Assembly: GCA_020555865.1 (NCBI GenBank)
Contig: JAJCJJ010000001.1
Coordinates: 558,001 to 622,000, forward strand
Direction of reading: 5' to 3'
Source: a bacterium 210917-DFI.7.65
GTDB taxonomy: Bacteria > Bacillota > Clostridia > Oscillospirales > Oscillospiraceae
Length of the DNA: 64,000 nt
The first letter of the stretch is position 1. Every line of letters starts with the position of its first letter. Below, one piece after another: positions 53,739 through 61,598 of this stretch. A model generated the notes under the pieces. It was not told the origin of the DNA. It was given only the letters and a program-made list of their open reading frames with translations, and made no database searches. A program made the translations under genes and the position numbers.

Positions 53739-53779
53739 AAAAAAGGCAGCGCCGGCAAGTCATAGGCTTGCCGGCGCTG
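53739..53779 (-). terminator. Terminator of the Gln/Asn-rich micro-gene
   Basis: A perfect 13-bp stem with a 7-base loop (53747-53759 with 53767-53779) is followed on the minus strand by GCCTTTTTT. It comes 16 bases after the stop at 53796. Confidence 0.9.
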
Positions 53780-53795
53780 GTGGTTTTGGAAAAGT

Positions 53796-53885
53796 TTACT
53801 TCTTATTCTGATTTTTGTTCTGGTTCTGCTGATCCTGCTGGTTCTGGCTGTTCTGGTTCTGCTTGTTCTCGTTATTGTTTTTCAT
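53796..53885 (-). CDS. 29-residue Gln/Asn/Lys-rich peptide
   Basis: A very short gene on the minus strand, ATG at 53885 and TAA at 53796. The peptide begins MKNNNENKQNQNSQNQQ and is made almost wholly of Asn, Gln and Lys. Three facts support it: AAGGAGGTG lies six to eight bases before the ATG, a strong dedicated terminator follows the stop, and the frame fills the space between. It is too small for normal gene finders. Composition recalls gamma-type small acid-soluble spore proteins, but it lacks their repeats; an intrinsically disordered or prion-like peptide is another reading. Function unknown. Confidence 0.6.
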   Translation of the reverse strand: MKNNNENKQNQNSQNQQDQQNQNKNQNKK

Positions 53886-54044
53886 TGAGGGCACCTCCTT
53901 CCCAGAACTGGAGTATGCACCTATTGTAACCTTGCAGCCGACAGTTTATACATGGATTGGAAAATTTGACGTATAAATGGATGGAAAAAAAGAACAATAA
54001 GGGTATGCGCGGCACGTCGCGCAAAATCTTATTGGAGGGTCACT

Positions 54045-54635
54045 ATGGAATTGAACAATAGCAGAACAAAAGAGAACCTGATGCGTGCGTTTGCTGGCGA
54101 AAGCATGGCGCGCAATCGCTACACATTTGCTGCGGCTGCCGCGAAAAAGGAGGGATACCCCGTTTTGGAGCTGCTGTTCCACTACACGGCGGGACAGGAA
54201 AAAGAGCATGCGGAGATTTTCTATGAATATCTGCGCGGCTGCGGCTGCAGCAGTGTAGAGATCACGGCGGGCTATCCTGTGGATGAAAAAAAGGATACCA
54301 GGGCGCTGCTTAATTATGCCGTTCATAACGAGGAAGAGGAACATGGGCTCATCTATCCCGATTTTGCCAAAATCGCCCATGAGGAGGGCTTTCAGGAAAT
54401 CGCCGGAAAGTTTGGACTGATTGCTGAAATTGAGAAGACCCATGCTCAGCGTTTCCAGCTGTTCCTGGATTATATGAGTCGGGACCAGCTGTATATCAGC
54501 GAACAGGAGACTGGATGGGTGTGCCTGAACTGCGGCTTTATGACCCGTGCTACCGTTGCGCCCAAGGAATGCCCGGTCTGCGGCCATCCGCAGGGGTGGT
54601 TCTGCCGGCTGGAACTGGCGCCGTATCAGAAATAA
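54045..54635 (+). CDS. rbr: Rubrerythrin
   Basis: A 196-residue rubrerythrin, a peroxide-reducing enzyme of anaerobes. The N-terminal ferritin-like domain holds the di-iron ligands (AFAGESMARNRY, GQEKEHAEIFYE, NEEEEHGLIYPDF, EIEKTHAQRF) and the C-terminal rubredoxin domain has the iron-binding CLNCG and CPVCGHP. It would take electrons from a rubredoxin or flavoprotein and detoxify hydrogen peroxide. A ribosome site GGAGGG is present. No PerR-box was recognised upstream. Confidence 0.95.
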   Translation: MELNNSRTKENLMRAFAGESMARNRYTFAAAAAKKEGYPVLELLFHYTAGQEKEHAEIFYEYLRGCGCSSVEITAGYPVDEKKDTRALLNYAVHNEEEEHGLIYPDFAKIAHEEGFQEIAGKFGLIAEIEKTHAQRFQLFLDYMSRDQLYISEQETGWVCLNCGFMTRATVAPKECPVCGHPQGWFCRLELAPYQK

Positions 54636-54732
54636 ATGACGTCGGGGCCGCTGGGACGCACCGCGTCCTGGCGGCTTTTCCTGTGGCGCACGCTGCGGCA
54701 GAAATGGTCTTGAAAAAATTTGTAAAATGTGG

Positions 54733-54761
54733 TTGACAAGCAAAGCATGAGAGAGTATACT
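54733..54761 (+). promoter_or_regulatory. Promoter of infC-rpmI-rplT
   Basis: A perfect TTGACA (54733-54738) is 17 bases from TATACT (54756-54761). Confidence 0.78.
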
Positions 54762-54900
54762 TACCAAGTAAAACAAAGAAGAACGGTGGCATCCGCTCTC
54801 ACCTTTCGCTTTTATGCAAAAAGGTTAACAGGAGAAGAAAACGCATAGTTTATGCGTTTTGTTTGTGTGCGGGTGCCTTACGGCATCCGCGTTTTATTTT
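54762..54900 (+). promoter_or_regulatory. L20-type autoregulatory leader of infC
   Basis: The leader carries CTCTCACCTTTCGC, AAAAAGGTTAACAGGAG, a hairpin AAACGCATA/TATGCGTTT (about 54839-54858) and a terminator (54869-54877 with 54882-54890) followed by GTTTTATTTT. Order and sequence resemble the Firmicutes L20 leader (RF00558 type), in which ribosomal protein bL20 binds and favours termination. Confidence 0.8.
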
Positions 54901-54934
54901 GCAATTAAGCATTATTTTTAGGAGGTGCTTCGGT

Positions 54935-55462
54935 ATTAGCAACGTGGCTCATCAGATCAACGAGGAGATCCGCGACAAGGAGGTGCGCCTGATCGGCGGC
55001 CAGGGCGAACAGCTTGGTATTATGTCTGCGGATGAGGCTCTGAAGATCGCAGAGGAACAGGGATTTGACCTGGTCAAAATTTCTCCGACGGCGGTACCGC
55101 CCGTCTGCAAACTGCTGGACTATGGAAAGTTCCGTTTTGAACAGGCAAAAAAGGAGAAAGAGGCCCGCAAAAATCAGCATGTGGTCGAAATCAAGGAGAT
55201 CCGTATGTCGCCCAGCATCGACATTGGGGATTTCAATGTGAAGCTGAAAAACGCGCAAAAGTTTGTTGCCGAGGGCAATCGCGTCAAGGTCACTGTCCGT
55301 TTCCGCGGCCGCGAAATGGCGCATACCGAAATCGGCGAGAATCTGCTGAAGCGTTTTGCCGAGGAGTGTGCCGATGTTGCCGTGATGGATAAGCCGCCCA
55401 AGCTGGAGGGTCGCCATATGGCGATGTTCATTGCGCCGAAGCCCAGCAGCCAGAAAAAGTAA
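54935..55462 (+). CDS. infC: Translation initiation factor IF-3
   Basis: A 175-residue IF-3 that keeps 30S subunits free and checks start codons. The N-domain (HQINEEIRDKEVRLIGGQGEQLGI) and C-domain (IRMSPSIDIGDFNVKLKNAQKF, VRFRGREMAH) are complete. The start is a rare ATT at 54935, read as methionine, seven bases from AGGAGGTG. IF-3 itself discriminates against such codons, so the gene is probably self-regulated in translation as well as through the leader. A longer frame from ATG 54863 would run through the leader terminator and is rejected. Confidence 0.95.
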   Translation: MSNVAHQINEEIRDKEVRLIGGQGEQLGIMSADEALKIAEEQGFDLVKISPTAVPPVCKLLDYGKFRFEQAKKEKEARKNQHVVEIKEIRMSPSIDIGDFNVKLKNAQKFVAEGNRVKVTVRFRGREMAHTEIGENLLKRFAEECADVAVMDKPPKLEGRHMAMFIAPKPSSQKK

Positions 55463-55507
55463 ACGGATGCGGCGATGCGCCGCGAACAAACGGAAGGAGA
55501 ACCTATT

Positions 55508-55705
55508 ATGCCGAAACTGAAGACTCACAGTGCTTCCAAAAAGAGATTCAACCTGACCAAAACCGGTAAAGTCAAGTGCGCCAAGGCCAACAAGAGCCAT
55601 ATCCTGACCAAGAAGACCACCAAGCGCACCCGTCGCCTGCGCGCCGGCGGCTATGTGGACAAGACCCTGTCCGCTACGGTCCGCAAGATGATCCCTTACA
55701 AATAA
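55508..55705 (+). CDS. rpmI: 50S ribosomal protein bL35
   Basis: A 65-residue, very basic bL35 with the start [14 protein letters not shown] and [21 protein letters not shown] lies nine bases before the ATG. It sits between infC and rplT, the conserved order. Confidence 0.97.
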   Translation: MPKLKTHSASKKRFNLTKTGKVKCAKANKSHILTKKTTKRTRRLRAGGYVDKTLSATVRKMIPYK

Positions 55706-55754
55706 TCGAACTACGACACCGCGATCAAGCTGAAGATATAGGAGGCAATTTACT

Positions 55755-56108
55755 ATGGCAAGAGTAAAAGGCGCAATGATGACGCGCAAAAGAAGAAATA
55801 AGACCCTGAAGCTCGCCAAGGGCTACTGGGGTTCCAAATCCAAGCATTTTAAGATGGCTCAGCAGGCCGTGTTTAAGTCCCTGACGTATGCATACACCGG
55901 CCGTCGCCTGAAGAAGCGTGATTTCCGCAGACTGTGGATCACCCGTATCAGCGCTGCCTGCAAGCTGAATGGAATGAATTATTCCACCTTTATGAATGGG
56001 CTGAAAAAAGCTGGCATTGAGATTAACCGCAAGATGCTCGCCGAGCTGGCGGTCAATGACAAGGCTGCGTTCACCCAGCTGACCGAGTTGGCAAAAGCAC
56101 AGCACTAA
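55755..56108 (+). CDS. rplT: 50S ribosomal protein bL20
   Basis: A 117-residue bL20, needed early in large subunit assembly. [30 protein letters not shown] and [13 protein letters not shown] are typical. It is the presumed ligand of the leader at 54762. AGGAGG precedes the ATG. Confidence 0.97.
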   Translation: MARVKGAMMTRKRRNKTLKLAKGYWGSKSKHFKMAQQAVFKSLTYAYTGRRLKKRDFRRLWITRISAACKLNGMNYSTFMNGLKKAGIEINRKMLAELAVNDKAAFTQLTELAKAQH

Positions 56109-56116
56109 ACCATAGA

Positions 56117-56151
56117 AAAAACGCCGTTCGATTCTGAACGGTGTTTTTTTG
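56117..56151 (+). terminator. Terminator after rplT
   Basis: A 14-bp stem with one G-U pair and a 6-base loop (56117-56130 with 56137-56150), ending in seven T. Confidence 0.92.
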
Positions 56152-56197
56152 AGGTTGAAAATAATTTTCAAAATTATATAATATTATAATTTATATA

Positions 56198-56226
56198 TTG
56201 ACACAGTTTATAAAATGATGTAATAT
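56198..56226 (+). promoter_or_regulatory. Promoter of the hemolysin III gene
   Basis: A perfect TTGACA (56198-56203) is 17 bases from TAATAT (56221-56226) in an AT-rich stretch. Confidence 0.6.
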
Positions 56227-56253
56227 AATTGTGAAGAAAGGGAAGTGAGCTGT

Positions 56254-56988
56254 ATGACACGGACAATTCATTCTGCACCGTTGCCGGCTGCTGTTTCCGA
56301 CAGAGTGCAAAAACAGCAAATCACTCGGGTTCGTGACCCCTATGATGCTTTACGTTTTTGGTCTGCGTTTACCCATGGGCTTGGCGCGGTGCTGAGTGTG
56401 TTGAGCGGTGCGGCGCTGATTGTCTTGGCGGCTTACCACGGTGCGGGGGCGCTGGATCTCGTATCGCTGGCCGTTTATACGGCGTCTATGACGGCGCTGT
56501 ATCTGGCGAGCTGCCTGTATCACTGTGTCAATACGTCGATTCGGGGGCGCCTTTTTTTGCGTAAACTGGATCACTCCATGATTTACGTGCTGATTGCGGG
56601 CACCTACACCCCGGTTTGCCTGTCGGTGCTGGGCGGTGCGCTGGGATGGAGCCTGTTCGGTGTGATCTGGGGGCTGGCTGTGGTAGGCGTCATCGTCACG
56701 TTGTGCTGGCTGGATGCTCCGCGGATCCTGACCACCATGTTTTATGTGGGGATGGGGTGGATAGCAGTACTGGTCTTACAGCCTTTGGCAGCGGCGCTCA
56801 GCGCATCGGCGTTTTTCTGGATGATCGCCGGGGGTGTGGCCTATACAGTGGGCGGTGTGATGTATGCACTGAAATGGCCGCTGAAACATCATGCACGGTT
56901 CGGCTGCCATGAGGTGTTTCATCTGTTTGTGTTGTTAGGCAGCGCCTGCTTTGTGCTGATGATGGGTGCTGTTTGTATGGGAATTTGA
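56254..56988 (+). CDS. Hemolysin III family membrane protein (PAQR-like)
   Basis: A 244-residue protein with seven predicted transmembrane helices. It carries the PAQR/hemolysin III marks: FTHGLGAVLS in helix 1, SCLYHC after helix 2, LRKLDHSMIYVLIAGTYTP in helix 3 and CHEVFHLFVLLGS in helix 7, whose His, Asp and Ser residues bind zinc in the family. The name comes from a cytolysin report; hydrolase activity on lipids is likely but not shown. I start at MTRTIH after AAGGGAAG; a GTG three codons earlier is possible. Confidence 0.9.
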   Translation: MTRTIHSAPLPAAVSDRVQKQQITRVRDPYDALRFWSAFTHGLGAVLSVLSGAALIVLAAYHGAGALDLVSLAVYTASMTALYLASCLYHCVNTSIRGRLFLRKLDHSMIYVLIAGTYTPVCLSVLGGALGWSLFGVIWGLAVVGVIVTLCWLDAPRILTTMFYVGMGWIAVLVLQPLAAALSASAFFWMIAGGVAYTVGGVMYALKWPLKHHARFGCHEVFHLFVLLGSACFVLMMGAVCMGI

Positions 56989-57022
56989 TTGCGGCTCAGC
57001 CTATGGCTTGCCGTTTACAGTC

Positions 57023-57057
57023 AGAGCGCCGCAGGGTCTCCTGCGGCGCTCTGTTTT
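57023..57057 (+). terminator. Terminator after the hemolysin III gene
   Basis: A perfect 13-bp stem with a 4-base loop (57023-57035 with 57040-57052), then GTTTT. Confidence 0.88.
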
Positions 57058-57459
57058 AATGTGCATTTTGGTTTATTTGTGCTGGTGCGGATCTTCCCCG
57101 CAAGAGATAACGTTCCCTCTGCTTTTGTACACAGTCGTGCCATGGTTACGTCAGCCGCAACACATACAAGGCAGACAGCACTCCCAATTGCCCAGCCATA
57201 GAGACCCTGCCCCAATTCGGCGTCTTTCGGGTGGGGGTCAAACAAAAACAGGACAAGATTGAAATGACTTGCAGAGATCGGGCATACTCCTGTGTTCAGG
57301 TAAAGCCATTAGTATCCGGACGGACCGGAACCCAGTCCGTATGTAACGTTTGCGGTACCGACTTGCGGAAAAAATTGTATTCCGTGAGAAGTTTGTATAC
57401 TTTTATCCTCATAGAGTAGCACGGTGGGAGAGTCAAGTGCTTTTTTATAAAAAGTGAAA
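57058..57459. other. Intergenic region without a firm gene
   Basis: About 400 bases between two convergent terminators. A minus-strand frame from a TTG at 57245 encodes a hydrophobic stretch (GWAIGSAVCLVCVAADVTMA), but it has no ribosome site and its end runs into the terminator stem. It may be the remnant of a small membrane protein gene. I see no RNA gene here. Confidence 0.45.
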
Positions 57460-57499
57460 CAGAAAAGTGCGGCACACCCGGAATCGGATGTGCCGCACT
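57460..57499 (-). terminator. Terminator after trmB
   Basis: A perfect 11-bp stem (57466-57476 with 57489-57499), followed on the minus strand by TTCTGTTTC after the paired T. Confidence 0.8.
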
Positions 57500-57504
57500 G
57501 CGGT

Positions 57505-58206
57505 TCATGCGTCTTCTGCCGTCGGTTCCATTGCAGTTTTGGTCTTGTCTGCGTTCTCTGGTGCATCCCAATCCACCATGGTGGCTACGCAGCGATGAAT
57601 CGGTGTACCCAGCTCGTGGAATTTGGCTTCATAATCGGTCATGATGCCCTGGGGACCGTTTTCGTGCAGATTGTGGGTGACTTCGGACAGGGTAAAGCCA
57701 CACGAGGGGAATTCTTCCAGAGAGAAGGCGAACAGCGGGGCGTTGTCGGTTTTGAAGTGGATTTGTCCGCCCTCAGCCAGCACCTGGCGGTACAGTTTCA
57801 AAAAATTATGGTGGGTCAGACGGCGCTTGGCGTGGCGCTTGGTAGGCCAGGGATCGCAGAAATTGATATAAATGCGATCTACCTCACCCAGGGCAAACAG
57901 CTCCGGCAGCCGGGCGGCGTCACAGGAAAGGAAGCGTACATTGGTCAGGCCCATGGCGCACACCCGCTCCATGGCCACCACCATGGCGTCGGGAACCCGT
58001 TCGACTGCAAGAAACAACGTGTCGGGATGTTTCAGGGCGGTTTCCGCTGTGAAGCGGCCTTTACCACAGCCCAGTTCCACATGCAGCGCCCCGTTGCCCT
58101 CAAACAGCGCGCGCCAGTGCCCGCGGTGCTCCTGCGGTTCGCGCACCCACACAGCAGCACAGCGCTCCATGCGCGGCACCAGATTTTTCTTTTTTCTCAT
58201 ACGCAT
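57505..58206 (-). CDS. trmB: tRNA (guanine-N7)-methyltransferase
   Basis: A 233-residue TrmB that methylates G46 in the variable loop of tRNA. The SAM-binding VELGCGKGRF (about 43-52), INFCDPWPTKRHAKRRL and KTDNAPLF are typical. The tail of about 18 acidic residues after MVDWD is variable. GGAGG lies nine bases before the ATG. Confidence 0.96.
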   Translation of the reverse strand: MRMRKKKNLVPRMERCAAVWVREPQEHRGHWRALFEGNGALHVELGCGKGRFTAETALKHPDTLFLAVERVPDAMVVAMERVCAMGLTNVRFLSCDAARLPELFALGEVDRIYINFCDPWPTKRHAKRRLTHHNFLKLYRQVLAEGGQIHFKTDNAPLFAFSLEEFPSCGFTLSEVTHNLHENGPQGIMTDYEAKFHELGTPIHRCVATMVDWDAPENADKTKTAMEPTAEDA

Positions 58207-58514
58207 AGCGATAAACCTCCATAGGGGATCAGATTGCAGAAAACGTGATTATTGTACCATAGGCGAGAGGTGTATTGCAAACATCTGTGTGGAAATCTTT
58301 TTTGATGCCGGAGTGCAGTTCCTTGTGGAGAAAAAACGGAGCGCGGCGCTTTGGTGCCGGGGCTTTGCGTCCTGGCGGCCATCCGGGGAAGGAAAAGAGG
58401 ACTACTCGCGCAGGGCGCTGCGGTGCTCTGCCGAAAGGCGGTTTACCAGATATTGGGCCTGTGCGCTTTACATAACACAAACAAATGGATGTTTTGCATA
58501 AAATAGCGCCTTGA
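58207..58514. other. Intergenic region without a gene
   Basis: About 300 bases upstream of trmB on one side and of the butyrate promoter on the other. Open frames here have no ribosome sites. The last 40 bases are AT-rich and contain ACACAAACAAA, which may belong to the butyrate control region. Confidence 0.5.
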
Positions 58515-58534
58515 TTTTGACGAAACTGTCAAAA
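58515..58534 (+). promoter_or_regulatory. Upstream inverted repeat of the butyrate operon
   Basis: A perfect inverted repeat TTTTGAC-N6-GTCAAAA lies 40 bases upstream of the -35 box. Symmetry and spacing fit a dimeric repressor or activator site. No regulator gene is adjacent. Confidence 0.5.
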
Positions 58535-58574
58535 ATCGACTGAAATTTTGTGTGAGCAAACCGGGATAAACCTC

Positions 58575-58603
58575 TTGATATTTATTTCACAAAGACGTAT
58601 AAT
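58575..58603 (+). promoter_or_regulatory. Promoter and Rex-like site of the butyrate operon
   Basis: TTGATA (58575-58580) and a perfect TATAAT (58598-58603) are 17 bases apart. On the opposite strand 58592-58575 reads TTGTGAA-ATAA-ATATCAA, 12 of 14 matches to the Rex consensus TTGTKAA-N4-TTWACAA. Rex senses the NADH to NAD ratio and controls crt/bcd operons in other Clostridia. Binding would cover the -35 box and block transcription when NADH is low. Confidence 0.65.
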
Positions 58604-58666
58604 CTAACCATAAGGTGGGGATAAGCATGCCCACTTCTTCTGTTGCGCTGCGGCAGGGAACATGAG

Positions 58667-58698
58667 CGGTCCGAAGGGACGAGGTCCCTTTTTGGCCG
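58667..58698 (+). promoter_or_regulatory. Leader stem-loop before crt
   Basis: A hairpin with core AAGGGAC/GTCCCTT (58674-58690) and an outer CGGTCC/GGCCG pairing lies in a leader of about 110 bases, followed by a short T run. It could be an attenuator or a stabiliser of a highly expressed mRNA. Confidence 0.4.
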
Positions 58699-58722
58699 AC
58701 TGAATGATGAGGAGGAAGAAAC

Positions 58723-59499
58723 ATGGCAGTTGATTTGGAAAAAAAGGGTCACGTTGGCGTGATCACCATGAATCGTCCGGAGGCACTGAATGCGCTGAAC
58801 ACTCCCATGCTTCAGGAACTTGAAAAGGTCATCGACCAGGTCGAGGCAGACGATGAAATTTATGTCTGTGTTCTGACCGGTGCTGGCCGTTCTTTTGTTG
58901 CTGGGGCAGATATCGGCGAGATGAGCGCTTTCGGTGCAGTGGAAGGCAAAAAATTCGGCGATTACGGCAACAGCGTGTTCCTGAAGATTGAGAATATGAG
59001 CAAGCCCATCATCGCTGCGATCAATGGTTTTGCTCTTGGCGGCGGTTGTGAACTGTCGATGGCCTGCGACATTCGTCTGGCCAGCGAAAAGGCAAAGTTT
59101 GGCCAGCCTGAGGTAGGCTTGGGTATTACCCCCGGTTTTGGCGGCACCCAGCGTATGCCTCGCATCTGCGGTGTCTCCAATGCAATGATGATGATTTTGA
59201 CCGCCAAGACCATCAAGGCCGAAGAGGCCAAGGCTATGGGTCTGGTCAGCGAGGTGTATCCTGCCGATGAATTGATGGACAAGGCTCTGGAACTGGCCGA
59301 GACTATCGCTTCCAAGGCGCAGGTTGCCATCCGTCAGAGCAAGCGCTGTATCCGCCGCGGTATGCAGACCGATATGTACACCGGTACGGCATATGAAGCA
59401 GAGGCGTTCGGCGTGTGCTGCGCCACGGAGGATCAGAAGGGCGCAATGAAGGCATTTACGGAAAAAACGCTGGACAGCTACACTTATTTGAATAAGTAA
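58723..59499 (+). CDS. crt: 3-hydroxybutyryl-CoA dehydratase (crotonase)
   Basis: A 258-residue enoyl-CoA hydratase that turns 3-hydroxybutyryl-CoA into crotonyl-CoA. The oxyanion hole (AGADIGEM) and both catalytic glutamates, Glu110 in GGGCE and Glu130 in GQPE, are present. GAGGAGG precedes the ATG. It heads the operon; thiolase (thl), which leads such operons in many butyrate producers, is absent. Codon choice is strongly biased, suggesting high expression. Confidence 0.96.
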   Translation: MAVDLEKKGHVGVITMNRPEALNALNTPMLQELEKVIDQVEADDEIYVCVLTGAGRSFVAGADIGEMSAFGAVEGKKFGDYGNSVFLKIENMSKPIIAAINGFALGGGCELSMACDIRLASEKAKFGQPEVGLGITPGFGGTQRMPRICGVSNAMMMILTAKTIKAEEAKAMGLVSEVYPADELMDKALELAETIASKAQVAIRQSKRCIRRGMQTDMYTGTAYEAEAFGVCCATEDQKGAMKAFTEKTLDSYTYLNK

Positions 59500-59544
59500 T
59501 AGAGCCAGTATTTTTTATAAAAATTTGTAAGGAGGCTATTTATC

Positions 59545-60393
59545 ATGAAAAAAGTATGTGTTATGGGCGCAGGTACTATGGGTTTGGATGTGGCGCAGGT
59601 CTTTGCCACCAAGGGCTTTGAAGTAACGGTCCGTGACATCAGCGACGAAATTCTGGACGCTGCCAAGGCAAAGCTGATTAAGGGTCTGGATAAGAAAGTC
59701 GCCAAGGGCAAGATGACCGAGGAAGCCAAAGAGGCGATCCTGGGAAATATGTCTTTCACCACCGATCTGAAGGCTCTGGCCGATATGGATCTGATCGTTG
59801 AGGCAATTCTGGAGCACATGGACATCAAGAAGAGCGTCTTCGGCGAACTGGATACCATCTGCAAGCCCGAGACGATTTTTGCGTCCAACACCTCTTCTCT
59901 GTCCATCACCGAGATCGCTACGGCGACCAAGCGTCAGGACAAGTTCATCGGCATGCACTTCTTTAACCCCGCAACGGCTATGAAGCTGATTGAGGTCATT
60001 CGCGGTGCGCATACTTCCGATGAGACCTTCGAAATCATCAAGAATCTGTCTGTGGAAATTGGCAAGACGCCCGTCGAAGTTGCGGAAGCTCCCGGTTTTG
60101 TTGTCAACAAGATTCTGGTTCCTCTGTGCAATGAGGGTGTCTGCGTGTACGCCGAAGGTATTGCTTCTGCCGAGGGCATCGACACTGCTATGAAGCTGGG
60201 CGCCAACCATCCCATGGGTCCCCTGGAGCTGGGCGATCTGATTGGCTGGGATATCGTTCTGAACGTTATGGATGTTCTCTTCAACGAGACCCACGATTCC
60301 AAGTACAGAGCTCATCCTTTGATGAGAAAGATGGTTCGCGGCGGCCTGCTGGGCAGAAAGTCCGGTAAGGGCTTCTACGATTACACCAAGTAA
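59545..60393 (+). CDS. hbd: 3-hydroxybutyryl-CoA dehydrogenase
   Basis: A 282-residue enzyme that reduces acetoacetyl-CoA to 3-hydroxybutyryl-CoA. The dinucleotide motif GAGTMG (8-13), [12 protein letters not shown] and the catalytic His138 in GMHFFNPA are intact. AAGGAGG lies before the ATG, 45 bases after crt. Confidence 0.96.
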   Translation: MKKVCVMGAGTMGLDVAQVFATKGFEVTVRDISDEILDAAKAKLIKGLDKKVAKGKMTEEAKEAILGNMSFTTDLKALADMDLIVEAILEHMDIKKSVFGELDTICKPETIFASNTSSLSITEIATATKRQDKFIGMHFFNPATAMKLIEVIRGAHTSDETFEIIKNLSVEIGKTPVEVAEAPGFVVNKILVPLCNEGVCVYAEGIASAEGIDTAMKLGANHPMGPLELGDLIGWDIVLNVMDVLFNETHDSKYRAHPLMRKMVRGGLLGRKSGKGFYDYTK

Positions 60394-60414
60394 TAGCACA
60401 GGAGGAGTTTAATT

Positions 60415-61578
60415 ATGGATTTTGTCATTGATAGAGAACATCAGCTGCTCCGCAAAATGTATCGTGAGTTTGCTGAAAATGAAGTCAAGCCCATTGCAGC
60501 AGAGATCGATGAAGAGGAGCGCTTCCCCGAGGAAACGATCAAGAAGATGGCCAAGCTGGGCATGATGGGCCTGTATTTCCCCAAGGAATACGGCGGCGCT
60601 GGCGCAGATATCCTGGCCTATGCCATGGCAGTTGAAGAAATGGCCAAGGTCTGCACCACCACTTCCGTTGCCCTTTCTGCGCACGTTTCTCTGTGCACTG
60701 CACCTATTTTTGAGAACGGTACCGAAGAGCAGAAGAAGAAGTATCTGCCCAAGCTGTGCTCCGGCGAGTGGCTGGGCGCTTTCGGCCTGACCGAGCCCGG
60801 TGCAGGTACCGATGCACAGGGTCAGCAGACGGTTGCTGTTTTGGATGAGTCTGGCGAGAACTGGATCCTGAATGGTTCCAAGATCTTTATCACCAACGCC
60901 GGTTATGCCGATGTGTTCATTATCATTGCCGTTACCGGCACGATCATCAACAAGCGCGGTAAGAAGGAGAAGGAAATCTCTGCTTTTGTTGTGGAGCGCA
61001 CGGATCCCGGCTTCTCCGTCGGCAAGCACGAGAAGAAGATGGGTATCCGCGGCTCCTCCACCTGCGAGCTGATCATGGAAGACTGCGTCATTCCCAAGGA
61101 TCGTATGCTGGGCAAGAAGGGCAAGGGCTTCCAGCTGGCCATGAAGACCCTGGACGGCGGCCGTATCGGTATCGCTGCACAGGCTCTGGGCATTGCTGAA
61201 GGCGCAATTGAAGAGACTGTCAAGTATACCAAGGAGCGTATGCAGTTCGGTAAGCGTATCTCCCAGTTCCAGAACACCCAGTTCCAGCTGGCTGACATGC
61301 AGGCCAGAACGCAGGCTGCGCAGTATCTGGTTTATGCTGCTGCCTGCAAGAAGCAGAACCATGAGCCTTATTCTATGGACGCTGCTATGGCCAAGCTGTT
61401 TGCAGCGGAGACGGCCAGTGATGTTACCCGTCGCTGCCTGCAGCTGTTCGGCGGCTACGGCTACACCCGTGAGTATCCCATTGAGCGCATGATGCGCGAC
61501 GCCAAGATCACCGAGATCTATGAGGGTACTTCCGAAGTTCAGCGCATGGTTATCTCTGCGCACATGGGCGTTAAGTAA
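60415..61578 (+). CDS. bcd: Short-chain acyl-CoA dehydrogenase (butyryl-CoA dehydrogenase)
   Basis: A 387-residue flavoprotein. The FAD-binding FGLTEPGAGTDA and the catalytic base Glu370 in IYEGTSE are present. With the EtfAB pair next to it, it most likely forms the electron-bifurcating Bcd-Etf complex that reduces crotonyl-CoA with NADH while also reducing ferredoxin; bifurcation is inferred from gene order. AGGAGG precedes the ATG, 21 bases after hbd. Confidence 0.95.
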   Translation: MDFVIDREHQLLRKMYREFAENEVKPIAAEIDEEERFPEETIKKMAKLGMMGLYFPKEYGGAGADILAYAMAVEEMAKVCTTTSVALSAHVSLCTAPIFENGTEEQKKKYLPKLCSGEWLGAFGLTEPGAGTDAQGQQTVAVLDESGENWILNGSKIFITNAGYADVFIIIAVTGTIINKRGKKEKEISAFVVERTDPGFSVGKHEKKMGIRGSSTCELIMEDCVIPKDRMLGKKGKGFQLAMKTLDGGRIGIAAQALGIAEGAIEETVKYTKERMQFGKRISQFQNTQFQLADMQARTQAAQYLVYAAACKKQNHEPYSMDAAMAKLFAAETASDVTRRCLQLFGGYGYTREYPIERMMRDAKITEIYEGTSEVQRMVISAHMGVK

Positions 61579-61598
61579 TTGAGGAGGTAAAGGTTAAA

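Noticed and set aside
54863..54934. ATG-started extension of infC
   Set aside because: It would run through the leader terminator and lacks a ribosome site; the ATT at 54935 has AGGAGGTG and matches the family N-terminus.
57021..57245. Minus-strand frame with a hydrophobic segment after the hemolysin III gene
   Set aside because: It starts with TTG without a ribosome site and ends inside the terminator stem; kept only as a possible remnant.
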